A stretch of DNA of 64,000 bases from Methylobacterium isbiliense (lineage in GTDB: Bacteria; Pseudomonadota; Alphaproteobacteria; Rhizobiales; Beijerinckiaceae). Below the pieces are notes generated by a model. The model was not told the origin of the DNA and did not search any database. It worked only from the letters and a program-made list of their open reading frames with translations. A program made the position numbers and the translations under genes. Of this stretch, positions 24,843 to 33,124 are shown piece after piece. The stretch lies in assembly GCF_022179325.1 (NCBI RefSeq), contig NZ_BPQQ01000002.1, positions 1 through 64,000 on the forward strand, written 5' to 3'. The first letter of the stretch is position 1. Each line of letters begins with the position of its first letter.

Positions 24843-25526
24843 ATGCGCATCCTCATCGTCGAGGACGATGCGGCGCTGGCCCGGGGTATCGCGGCCTCGT
24901 TGCGCCTGAGCGGCTTTGCGGTGGATCACGACCCGACCGGTGCCGACGTGGTGCATCTCCTGCGCACCGCAGCCTACGCCGCGGTAGTGCTCGACCTCGG
25001 CCTGCCCGGCCGCTCCGGCTTCGAGGTGCTGCGCGAAATCCGCCGGGCGGGCTTCCCGATTCCGGTGATGATCCTGACGGCACGCGCGGCGGTGGCCGAC
25101 CGGGTCACGGGTCTCGACCTCGGCGCGGACGATTACCTCGCCAAGCCCTTCGACCCGGCCGAGCTGGAGGCGCGGGTGCGCGCGCTCGTGCGCCGCGCCA
25201 GCGGGCAGCCGGACCCGATCCTGACCTGCGACGCTCTCGTGCTGGACCGCTCCGGACAGGTGGCGACCCTGGCCGGCAAGGTCCTGCCCCTGCGCAAGCG
25301 CGAGCTGGCGATCCTCGAATCGCTGATGACCCGCGCGGGCCGCGTGGTGTCGAAGGAGCGCCTGACCGCCGAGGTGTTCGGGTTCGACGAGGAGATCTCG
25401 CCCAACGCGATCGAGGTCTACGTCGCGCGCCTGCGCCGGCATTTCGGCGAGACCGGCCCCCGGATCGTCACCATGCGCGGCCTCGGCTACGTGATCGAGC
25501 CGTCGCGAACCGGGACCGGGCCGTGA
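24843..25526 (+). CDS. OmpR-family response regulator (TctD-like)
   Basis: A 227-aa regulator. The receiver has acidic pair VEDD (residues 7-10), phosphorylated Asp in VVLDLGLPGRSG (about 51), Thr in MILTARA and Lys in DYLAKPFD. The C-terminal winged helix includes LTAEVFGFDEEISPNAIEVYVARLRRH and the final MRGLGYVIE hairpin. A strong ribosome-binding site (GGGAGG) precedes the ATG. The TctD/QseB subtype is suggested by the paired TctE-like kinase. It probably controls the divergent importer. Confidence 0.93.
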   Translation: MRILIVEDDAALARGIAASLRLSGFAVDHDPTGADVVHLLRTAAYAAVVLDLGLPGRSGFEVLREIRRAGFPIPVMILTARAAVADRVTGLDLGADDYLAKPFDPAELEARVRALVRRASGQPDPILTCDALVLDRSGQVATLAGKVLPLRKRELAILESLMTRAGRVVSKERLTAEVFGFDEEISPNAIEVYVARLRRHFGETGPRIVTMRGLGYVIEPSRTGTGP

Positions 25527-26959
25527 GGCATCGGCGGATGCTGCACTCGCTGCGGATCCGCGTCGCGGCCTTCCTGCTCGTGCCGATGGCCGGGCTCGCG
25601 GTGGTCCTGGCGGTCGGCGGCACGTGGTTCATCGATGCCTTCGTGACCCACGCCTACGACCGCGTGCTCGCCGGCTCCGTCCTGTCGATCGCCGAGCGCC
25701 TGACGGTGCAGGACGACACCGTCGCCCTGGACATGCCGGCCGCGGCCCTGGGAATGCTGTCGAATTCCGAGCACGACAGCATCTACTACAGCATCACCGA
25801 CAACGGCGCCCTGGTGACCGGCTACCCCGACCTGCCCCTGCCCGACACCCTGCCGAGCCCCGAGACCATCACCTACCGCGACGCCGTCTACCGCGGGCAG
25901 CGGGTGCGCGTCGGCATGATGCTGAAGCCGATCTACGTCACGCGGCACGCCGCGCTGGTCCAGGTCGCCGAGACAACGGTCGGACGCGACCTGCTCGCCC
26001 GGCGCATGCTGACGGCGCTGGCGGCGCTCGGCGCGACGCTCGCCGGGATCGGCAGCCTGCTGGTCTGGTTCGCCGTGCGGATGGGGCTGACGCCGCTCGA
26101 CCGGCTGCGCCGCGAGGTGGAGCGTCGCCACCTGCAGAGCCCCGGCCCGGTCTCGGCCTTCTCGGTCGCCGGCGTGCCGAGCGAGGCGGTGCCGCTCGTG
26201 ACCGCGCTCAACGACCTCCTGGAGCGGGTGAACGGCGCGATGGCGGTGCTGCGCCGGTTCACCGCGGACGCGTCCCACCAGCTGCGCACGCCGGTGGCGA
26301 TCCTGAAGACGCATCTCGCCCTGCTCGACCGGCAGCCCCCCGACAGCCCGCCCTGGCGCCGCTCCCGTGCCGACATCGATGAGGCGGTCGACCGCCTCGA
26401 CCGCCTCATCGCGCAACTGCTCACCCTGGCGGGGCTGGAGGAGGATGCGGCGCGCGCCACCGCCCGGATCCGGGTCGACCTCGTCGCACTCGCCCGCGAG
26501 ACGACCCTCGCCTGCGCCGATCTCGCCCGGCGCGGCGACGTGGACCTGTCGTTCGACGGTCCGGACCGGCCCCTCGACGCGCTGGCCGCCCCGCTCCTCC
26601 TCGAAGAGGTGCTGCGCAACCTCATCGACAATGCGGTGCGCTACAACAGGCCGGGCGGCAGCGTCGCGGTGCGGGTCTACGCCGGGACCGGACCGGACGG
26701 GGCGGCGCAGGCCTGCATCGCCGTCGAGGACGACGGCCCCGGCATTCCCGAGGACCAGCGGGCGCTCGTCTTCGCGCGCTTCCACCGGATCGCCCGGTCC
26801 GGCGACCCGGGCGGGAGCGGCCTCGGCCTCGCGATCGTGCGCTCGTTCCTTGATCGGATCGGCGGGGGCGTCGCCTTGTCGGACGGCCCGGGCGGCCGCG
26901 GCCTGCGGGCGGTGATCACCCTCGCGGCGCCCCCCGTTTGCGACACGGCGGCGCCTTGA
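25523..26959 (+). CDS. sensor histidine kinase (TctE-like)
   Basis: A 478-aa membrane kinase. Two helices (about 13-35 and 165-190) flank a periplasmic sensor of the 2CSK_N type. The H-box RFTADASHQLRTPVAIL has the phosphorylated His, the N-box is NLIDNAVRYN, and the G-boxes are DDGPGIP and GSGLGLAIV. The frame opens at a GTG overlapping the regulator stop (GTGA); an ATG five codons inside (MLHSLRIR) is also possible. TctE-class sensors usually respond to small carboxylates, but the importer class leaves the signal open. Confidence 0.92.
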   Translation: MRHRRMLHSLRIRVAAFLLVPMAGLAVVLAVGGTWFIDAFVTHAYDRVLAGSVLSIAERLTVQDDTVALDMPAAALGMLSNSEHDSIYYSITDNGALVTGYPDLPLPDTLPSPETITYRDAVYRGQRVRVGMMLKPIYVTRHAALVQVAETTVGRDLLARRMLTALAALGATLAGIGSLLVWFAVRMGLTPLDRLRREVERRHLQSPGPVSAFSVAGVPSEAVPLVTALNDLLERVNGAMAVLRRFTADASHQLRTPVAILKTHLALLDRQPPDSPPWRRSRADIDEAVDRLDRLIAQLLTLAGLEEDAARATARIRVDLVALARETTLACADLARRGDVDLSFDGPDRPLDALAAPLLLEEVLRNLIDNAVRYNRPGGSVAVRVYAGTGPDGAAQACIAVEDDGPGIPEDQRALVFARFHRIARSGDPGGSGLGLAIVRSFLDRIGGGVALSDGPGGRGLRAVITLAAPPVCDTAAP

Positions 26960-27041
26960 CCGGCGCGGCGCGGCGGGCCGATCCTCGGGATCTGCCACCC
27001 GCCGCCCAAAAGGGCCACCCGCGGCTCAAGAGGATTGCACC

Positions 27042-27311
27042 GTGCAGGAGTCCCGCGAGGATTTTCGCGCCGAGCTGCGCCGCCAGGTGCGGGCCGGCGA
27101 CATCGCGACCGGCGAGGCGGCGAGCGCCTGCCTGCCGGGGCTGCTGCGCCGGCTCGCCCACCACGAGCGGGAGGCGACCCGTGCGGTCCCGCTGCTGCGC
27201 CTCTATCACCGCTGGCGGCGCCACCGCCTGCGTCTGCAGGTGGCCGATGCCCGCTGGCACATCGCGCAGGGCCGCGCGGCGCGGATGGGCGACCTGATCG
27301 GGCGCTCCTGA
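27042..27311 (+). CDS. small basic hypothetical protein, GTG start
   Basis: An 89-aa, Arg- and Ala-rich, probably all-helical soluble protein that begins MQESREDFRAELRRQVRAGDI. A good ribosome-binding site (AAGAGGA) sits about 8 bases before the GTG, which supports a real start. No family is recognised. It is 82 bases downstream of the sensor kinase on the same strand and could be the last gene of that operon. Confidence 0.5.
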   Translation: MQESREDFRAELRRQVRAGDIATGEAASACLPGLLRRLAHHEREATRAVPLLRLYHRWRRHRLRLQVADARWHIAQGRAARMGDLIGRS

Positions 27312-27381
27312 ACCCGAGGCGCGGCGAGGCCCCGCCGCGGCATGGCGAGGCCCCTTGACGGCGAAGCGGCCGCGCGGCCGC

Positions 27382-27738
27382 CTACTGCTGGGTCTTCAGG
27401 TAGGCGATCAGGTCCTGGATCTTCTTGTCGTCCTTGAGACCGGCATAGATCATCTTGTTGCCGGGCACCTTGCCCTTCGGATCCTTGATGTAGTCCGTGA
27501 AGGTCGCCTCGTCCCAGGTCAGGCCCGAGTTCTTCATCGCAGCCGAGTAGTTGTAGCCCTCATGGGTGCCGGCCTTGCGGCCCATGACCCCCTTGAGGTC
27601 CGGGCCCACGCCGTTCTTGCCGAAGGCATGGCAGGCCTTGCAGGCGGCGAAGACCTTCTCGCCGGCCGCCGCATCCTGCGCCTGGGCGGCGACGGGCGCG
27701 AGCGCCAAGAGGGCGGCACCGAGGATCAACTGACGCAT
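27382..27738 (-). CDS. class I cytochrome c (c2-like)
   Basis: A 118-aa periplasmic electron carrier. The signal peptide (MRQLILGAALLALAPVAAQA) is followed by the haem site CKACH at residues 33-37, with the axial Met in PGNKM (96). The size and the GPDLKGVMGRKAG / YNYSAAMK blocks match mitochondrial-type cytochromes c of alphaproteobacteria. It may pass electrons to a terminal oxidase or accept them from a dehydrogenase. Monocistronic, with its own upstream spacer of about 290 bases shared with glcD. Confidence 0.93.
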   Translation of the reverse strand: MRQLILGAALLALAPVAAQAQDAAAGEKVFAACKACHAFGKNGVGPDLKGVMGRKAGTHEGYNYSAAMKNSGLTWDEATFTDYIKDPKGKVPGNKMIYAGLKDDKKIQDLIAYLKTQQ

Positions 27739-28030
27739 GAGGTTCCCTCCGATAGGCCACGTTCGACGGCCGGGCTGGGATATGGCCCAGCTCTTGAACT
27801 GGTAAAGCTAAAAAACGCGGCCGGATCGTTCCGGATGCGTGCGGCGAAAAGAAGCTGCGCGGCGCATCGAATCAATCGGACGAAAGTGCATGCTGCGGCA
27901 AGGCGTTGTGCCGACCGGCCGTGCATCCGCCGCTCCACCGGGCTATGATGGGGCCAAGAACCCCTGAGTCAGGCCACGCGGGAAAATCCCGGCGGGGACC
28001 TGCCTTCCGTCGAGACGCCAGAGACGCCGC

Positions 28031-29464
28031 ATGTCGATCGCCTTCCCGTCCCCGGACCCGGACATCCTCGCCCGCCGCGACGCGATCATCGCGGGGCTCG
28101 CGCCCCTCGTGGCCCCCGAGGCCCTGGTGACGAGCGAGGACGAGCGGCGCGCCTTCGAGACGGACGGGCTCACCGCCTACCGCAAGATGCCGCTCGCCGT
28201 GGTGCTGCCCTCGACCACCGAGGAGGTCGCGGCGGTCATGCGCTACTGCCACCAGCAAGGCGTGCGGGTGGTGCCGCGCGGGGCCGGCACCTCGCTCGCG
28301 GGCGGGGCCATCGCCCAGGAGGACGCGGTCATCCTCGGCGTCGCCAAGATGAACCAAGTGCTCGCCCTCGACTTTGCCAACCGCACCGCCCGGGTGCAGG
28401 CCGGCATCACCAACCTCGCCATCAGCGCGGCGGTGGCGCACGAGGGCTTCTTCTACGCCCCAGACCCGTCGAGCCAGCTCGCCTGCACCATCGCGGGCAA
28501 CATCGCCATGAACTCGGGCGGCGCGCATTGCCTGAAATACGGCGTCACCACCAACAACCTGCTCGGCGTCAAGCTGGTGCTGGTCGACGGCACGGTGGTG
28601 GAGATCGGCGGCGAGCACCTCGACAGCGGCGGCTACGACCTGCTCGGCCTGATCTGCGGCTCGGAGGGGCAGCTCGGGATCGTCACCGAGGCCACCGTGC
28701 GCATCCTGCGCGCCGCCGAGGGCGCGCGCCCGGCCCTGATGGGCTTCGGCTCGGTGGAGGATGCCGGCGCCTGCACGGCGGCGATCATCGGGGCGGGGAT
28801 CATCCCGGTGGCGATCGAGTACATGGACCGCGAGGCGATCACGATCTGCGAGGCCTTCGCGCATGCCGGCTACCCCCTCGACGCGGAGGCGATGCTGATC
28901 ATCGAGGTCGAGGGCTCGGCCGAGGAATGCGATGCGATGCTCGCGCGCATCGTCGAGATCGCCAAGCCGTTCAACCCGACCAGCCTGAAGGTGTCGCAGT
29001 CGGAGGCCGAGAGCGCCGCGATCTGGAAGGGCCGCAAGTCCGCCTTCGGGGCGACGGGCCGCATCTCGGACTACATCTGCATGGACGGCACGATCCCGAC
29101 CGGCCAGCTCGCCCACGTGCTGGAGCGCATCGGCGCGATCACGCGATCCTACGGGCTGCGCTGCGCCAACGTCTTCCACGCGGGCGACGGCAACCTGCAC
29201 CCGCTGATCCTGTTCGACATCAACACGCCCGGCGAGATGGAGAAGGCCGAGGCCGCGGGCGAGGACATGCTCAAGCTCTGCGTCGAGGTCGGCGGCTGCC
29301 TCACGGGCGAGCACGGCGTCGGCATCGAGAAGCGCGACCTGATGACGGTGCAGTACGCCCCCGCCGACCTCGCCCAGCAGATGCGGGTGCGGGCGGTGTT
29401 CGACCCCGCATGGCTGATGAACCCCGCCAAGGTGTTTCCGCTGGAGGGCCGCATCGCCGCCTGA
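28031..29464 (+). CDS. glcD: glycolate oxidase subunit GlcD (FAD-linked)
   Basis: A 477-aa FAD-linked oxidase of the vanillyl-alcohol-oxidase fold. The PP-loop VVPRGAGTSLAGGA and the FAD block CTIAGNIAMNSGGAHCLKYGVTTNN are in the N-terminal domain; the C-terminal half has VFHAGDGNLHPLI and GCLTGEHGVGIEKRD, as in GlcD and D-lactate dehydrogenases. It oxidises glycolate or a similar 2-hydroxyacid. The usual partners GlcE and GlcF are not adjacent, so a stand-alone 2-hydroxyacid dehydrogenase is the alternative. Confidence 0.92.
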   Translation: MSIAFPSPDPDILARRDAIIAGLAPLVAPEALVTSEDERRAFETDGLTAYRKMPLAVVLPSTTEEVAAVMRYCHQQGVRVVPRGAGTSLAGGAIAQEDAVILGVAKMNQVLALDFANRTARVQAGITNLAISAAVAHEGFFYAPDPSSQLACTIAGNIAMNSGGAHCLKYGVTTNNLLGVKLVLVDGTVVEIGGEHLDSGGYDLLGLICGSEGQLGIVTEATVRILRAAEGARPALMGFGSVEDAGACTAAIIGAGIIPVAIEYMDREAITICEAFAHAGYPLDAEAMLIIEVEGSAEECDAMLARIVEIAKPFNPTSLKVSQSEAESAAIWKGRKSAFGATGRISDYICMDGTIPTGQLAHVLERIGAITRSYGLRCANVFHAGDGNLHPLILFDINTPGEMEKAEAAGEDMLKLCVEVGGCLTGEHGVGIEKRDLMTVQYAPADLAQQMRVRAVFDPAWLMNPAKVFPLEGRIAA

Positions 29465-29477
29465 GCGTCCGGCGGCG

Positions 29478-31193
29478 TCAGGCCCGCAGGCTCGTCATCG
29501 GCAGGCTCGTCATCGGCAGGCTCGTCATGGGGTTGAGGGCCGGCGGCAGGTCCGGGAAGGTGCGCGTCCCCTTGCCCATCCAGAGGTCCGCCACCGCGCC
29601 GATGTCGATCACCACGGCGCCGGAGCGCTTCAGGGCGGCGCCGTAGATCTTGCCCAGCAGGCCCGCGGCCACGAGCCAGAGCTCGCCCCGGCGGTCGCCC
29701 CGGCCGAGTTGCGCGCAGATCTCCTCGTAGCGGTCCGGCCAGTGCCGGCCCGCCGCGGCGTCGGCCCCGAGGGCGTCGGCGTGGATCTGCTCCCCCGGGA
29801 TCTTGATCAGCTCGACCCGGCCGATGCCGTGGTGGCGCTCCAGCGCCGGGGCGAGGTCGCGGTGGCAGGTGATGAGGCCGACGGCGGCGCGGCCCTGGAG
29901 GATGCGCGCGAGCGCGCCGCTGAGCACGAGATCGTAATGCACCGTGAGGTCGCGCACGGCGACGCCGCGCGCCCGCACGGGATCCGCCTCGGCCATCGCC
30001 AGGGCCTTGCGCAGGGTGTTGACCACCCAGGTGACGCCCCGCCGCGAGACCGCGCCGTATTCGTGCGCGATGGCGGCGTCGCTGAAGGCACCGATGCAGT
30101 CGGCCTCGAGAAGCGCCGCATCGAAGGCATCCATCGCCGCGTGAAAGCGCGGATCGTCCGCGAGCGCGGGGTCGCGGAACCAGAAGTCGAGCATCTCCCG
30201 GCGGTTGGTGCGGTAGATGCCGGCGAACTCCGCCTCGTCCTCGGGCGAGAGCCGCAGCCACGCCCCCTCCCCGTCCCCGAGCCGGATCAGGAAGTAGGGC
30301 CGCCGTTCGGCCAAAGCCGCCAGGATGTCGGCCTCGATCTCGGCGAGCGACGCCGTGCGGAAGCGGGCGCGCAGCTCGGCCAGCATCCGCCGCGCCTCGG
30401 CGGCCGGAAAGCGCTCCAGCAGGGCCACGAATTCCAGCGCCTGCGCCGCCGCCTCGTCCACGGCGGGGTCGCCCGCCTCCCGGATCAGCGCCCGCGCCTC
30501 CGCGAAGCGGCCGATGCCGGCGTAGAGGAGCGCGGCCGGGAAGGCCTGCCCCGGGCCGAGCCCCTCCTCGGCCCGGGCCGCATCGAGGAGCGTCACCGCC
30601 TCCGGGAGCCGGCCGGCTGCCGCCACCAGGGTCATGAGGGCGTGGCGCGCGAGCGGGCGCACCTCCGGCAGGGCGAGGCTGGCCCGCAGCACCGCCTCCG
30701 CCGCACCGGCCTGCCCCGCCGCCCGCAGGGCGTGGCCGACGCGGACCGGCAGGATGGGGTTGCGGGTGCTGAGGCTCCGCTCCACCAGATCGGCCGCGCC
30801 CGCCTGCAGGTCGCCCGCCAGGATCGCGGCGGCGCAGGCCTCGACCTCGCTCTGCGGCGTGAACAGCGCCAGGTGCGTGCGCGCATCGACCCTGCAGCCC
30901 CGGTTGAGCCGCAGCGCCAGCTTGGCGATGTCGGGAGCCTGCGCCGGCAGGTCGGCGGTGAGCGTGAAGCCCCAGCCCTCGCTGCCGCGCCCCAGCCCCG
31001 CGAGGTCCGGGCGGACCACCTGCCGGACCTGCACCGGCACGGCGGCACCGTCGTAGGTGAGATGCGGCCGGAAATGGCTCGCCCAGCCCTCCATGCGCAG
31101 GTGAGCGCCGGTCAGGTCCAGCGCATCGAGGTGCCCGCGGTAGCGCGGCGACAGCCCGACCCGGCGCAGGGCCGCATGGATGCGTCCGATCAC
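29478..31193 (-). CDS. GT-D-fold putative glycosyltransferase with TPR-like N-terminus
   Basis: A protein of about 571 aa. Residues about 120-330 are Ala/Leu/Arg-rich helical repeats of TPR type. The C-terminal region contains YFLIRLGDGEGAWLRL, TNRREMLDFWF and WVVNTLRKAL, resembling the GT-D (DUF1792) glycosyltransferase fold. It ends in three MTSLP-type repeats. The start chosen is a GTG at 31193 (VIGRIHAALRR), because no ATG precedes the likely N-terminal domain; ATG at MEGWASHF is an alternative. The role is probably surface glycan or glycoprotein assembly. Confidence 0.6.
   Translation of the reverse strand: MIGRIHAALRRVGLSPRYRGHLDALDLTGAHLRMEGWASHFRPHLTYDGAAVPVQVRQVVRPDLAGLGRGSEGWGFTLTADLPAQAPDIAKLALRLNRGCRVDARTHLALFTPQSEVEACAAAILAGDLQAGAADLVERSLSTRNPILPVRVGHALRAAGQAGAAEAVLRASLALPEVRPLARHALMTLVAAAGRLPEAVTLLDAARAEEGLGPGQAFPAALLYAGIGRFAEARALIREAGDPAVDEAAAQALEFVALLERFPAAEARRMLAELRARFRTASLAEIEADILAALAERRPYFLIRLGDGEGAWLRLSPEDEAEFAGIYRTNRREMLDFWFRDPALADDPRFHAAMDAFDAALLEADCIGAFSDAAIAHEYGAVSRRGVTWVVNTLRKALAMAEADPVRARGVAVRDLTVHYDLVLSGALARILQGRAAVGLITCHRDLAPALERHHGIGRVELIKIPGEQIHADALGADAAAGRHWPDRYEEICAQLGRGDRRGELWLVAAGLLGKIYGAALKRSGAVVIDIGAVADLWMGKGTRTFPDLPPALNPMTSLPMTSLPMTSLRA
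29486..29530. repeat. three tandem 15-bp repeats at a gene 3' end
   Basis: Three copies of GCAGGCTCGTCATCG (the third with one change) sit in frame at the 3' end of the GT-D gene and encode a repeated Pro-Met-Thr-Ser-Leu unit at its C-terminus. Copy number is likely to vary by slippage. Confidence 0.85.
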
Positions 31194-31422
31194 CGGGCGG
31201 CCCCGACGCCGCGGGCGGGCAGGATCCCGGGCACGGTCCTGGGCAAGTTTCTGAGCAAGTTCCTGGGGAGAGCGCACGTCACGGCCGGAGTGATCCCCCT
31301 CCCCGCCGCCGCCGTCAAGATCGCGCGCCGATGCGGGATGCGGACGATTTGCGGGTCGCCCGTCCGGGCCGCGCCCTCTACAACCGGCGGCGCCGACCCT
31401 CGCTCGCGGCCCGGAGACCCCC

Positions 31423-32961
31423 GTGCACGCCCGACCCCCCGACAGCCCGCCGCCCGCCCGCTTCAACGCCGCCCGCTACTGCCTGGAGGCGAATGCCCGC
31501 ACGCATCCCGACAAGCCGGCCCTGATCCTCGTCGGCGACGGCGACCGGGCCGAGGTGCTGAGCTTCGGCGAGGTCGACCGGGCCGTGCGGGCGGTGGCGG
31601 CGGGCCTGCTCGACCTCGGGCTCAACCCGGGCAGCCGGGTGATGATCCGCATGGGCAACGACGCGGATTACGCCATCGTGTACTTCGCGGCGCTGGCCGC
31701 CGGGCTGGTGGCGCAGCCCTCCTCGCCCCAGCTCACCGCCGCCGAGGCCGCCTTCCTGTTGCGGGATTCCGGCGCCGCCGCCATCGTGGCGGCCGAGGAA
31801 TGCCCGCTCGATCCGGAGGCCTGCGGCGGGCGGATCGTGCTGCGCCCCGCCGACGTGGCGCGCCTCAAGGCCGGCCCGGCCCTGCCCGCCTACGCCGACA
31901 CCGCCGCGGACGATCCGGCCCACCTCATCTACACCTCCGGCACGACGAGCCGGCCGAAGGGCGTGCTGCACGCCCATCGGGCGATCTGGGGCCGGCGGCC
32001 GATGCACGACCACTGGCTCGGGCTGAGGGAAAGCGACGTGGTGCTGCATGCCGGCACCATGAACTGGACCTACACGCTCGGCGTCGGCATCCAGGACCCC
32101 TGGGCGCGGGGCGCCACGACGGTGCTCTACACCGGGCGGCGCGATCCGGCGGTCTGGCCGGCGCTGATCGACCGCTATCGCGCCACGCTGTTCGCGGCGG
32201 TGCCGAGCCTCTACCGGCAGATCCTGAAATACGCCGACCTCACGGCCCACGACCTCGGCAGCCTGCGCCACGGCATCACGGCCGGCGAGGCGCTCTCGCC
32301 GCACCTCCTCGCCGAGTGGACCGCAGCGACCGGCAAGCCGCTCTACGAGGCGCTGGGGATGAGCGAGGTCTCGACCTACATCTCGACCTGCCCGGGCGTG
32401 CCGGTGAAGCCGGGCTCGCCCGGCCGCCCGCAGCCGGGCCGGCGCGTCGCGATCCTGCCGCCGGAGGGTGAGCCCGCGCCGCTCGCCGCCGGGCAGACGG
32501 GGCTGCTCGCCGTCCACCGCTCCGATCCCGGGCTGATGCTCGGCTACTGGAACCGCCCCGAGGAGGAGGCGGCGGTGATGCGCGGCGAGTGGTTCACGGG
32601 CGGCGACCTCGCGCGGTTCGACGAGGACGGCTACGTCTGGTTCGAGGGCCGTAACGACGACGTGATGAACGCCTTCGGCTACCGCGTCTCCCCGAACGAG
32701 GTCGAGGCGGTGCTGGTCACCCACCCCGACGTGCAGGAGGGGGCCGTGGCCGAGCGGGCCGTGCGGGCGGACGTGCGGGTCATCGCCGCCTATGTAGTGC
32801 CTAAGCCCGGCACGGCGCCGCGCCGCGAGGACCTGCTGGCGTGGTGCCAGGAACGCCTTGCCGGCTACAAGTGCCCGCGGGAGGTCGTCTTCCTGGAGGC
32901 GCTGCCACGCACGCCGAACGGCAAGGTGCAGCGCAAGCGGCTCGCGGAGGCCGCCGGATGA
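31423..32961 (+). CDS. AMP-dependent acyl-CoA synthetase (benzoate-CoA-ligase-like)
   Basis: A 512-aa class I adenylate-forming ligase. The P-loop is LIYTSGTTSRPKGVLHAH, the adenine motif is LYEALGMSEVSTYI, ATP/ribose Asp is in WFTGGDLARFDEDGYVWF, the hinge is GRNDDVMNAFGYRVSP, and the catalytic Lys is in TPNGKVQR. The substrate is likely an aromatic or short/medium acid. The frame opens at a GTG at 31423. It is divergent from the GT-D gene and followed, after 163 bases, by the MlrC/M20 peptidase pair. Confidence 0.88.
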   Translation: MHARPPDSPPPARFNAARYCLEANARTHPDKPALILVGDGDRAEVLSFGEVDRAVRAVAAGLLDLGLNPGSRVMIRMGNDADYAIVYFAALAAGLVAQPSSPQLTAAEAAFLLRDSGAAAIVAAEECPLDPEACGGRIVLRPADVARLKAGPALPAYADTAADDPAHLIYTSGTTSRPKGVLHAHRAIWGRRPMHDHWLGLRESDVVLHAGTMNWTYTLGVGIQDPWARGATTVLYTGRRDPAVWPALIDRYRATLFAAVPSLYRQILKYADLTAHDLGSLRHGITAGEALSPHLLAEWTAATGKPLYEALGMSEVSTYISTCPGVPVKPGSPGRPQPGRRVAILPPEGEPAPLAAGQTGLLAVHRSDPGLMLGYWNRPEEEAAVMRGEWFTGGDLARFDEDGYVWFEGRNDDVMNAFGYRVSPNEVEAVLVTHPDVQEGAVAERAVRADVRVIAAYVVPKPGTAPRREDLLAWCQERLAGYKCPREVVFLEALPRTPNGKVQRKRLAEAAG

Positions 32962-33038
32962 ACCGGGTGCGGGTTTTGCGATGCGGCGGGCGGCGCTCTA
33001 CCTTCGGCCTCCCCCCTCGAAGGCCGGGCGTGGGGAAC

Positions 33039-33060
33039 CCCTGTCCCGCGTGGGAGAGGG
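33039..33060. terminator. possible hairpin downstream of acyl-CoA synthetase
   Basis: CCCTGTCCC and GGGAGAGGG pair at 8 of 9 positions around a 4-nt loop in the spacer before the MlrC gene. There is no T-run. It may instead be part of a dispersed GC-rich intergenic repeat. Confidence 0.3.
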
Positions 33061-33124
33061 TTGCCCTGCGCTCCGTGAGCCGCCGATCGCCCGCGCTCCG
33101 TGACTCCGTGGAGACCCTCGTCCC

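Noticed and set aside
27312-27381. GC-rich palindrome GCGGCCGCGCGGCCGC after cytochrome c gene
   Set aside because: Self-complementary NotI-like runs are common in such GC-rich DNA, and there is no T-run or conserved position to make it a terminator call.
33000-33124. GC-rich spacer as a new dispersed repeat
   Set aside because: It resembles generic GC-rich intergenic sequence with one weak hairpin, and no second copy is present in the window.
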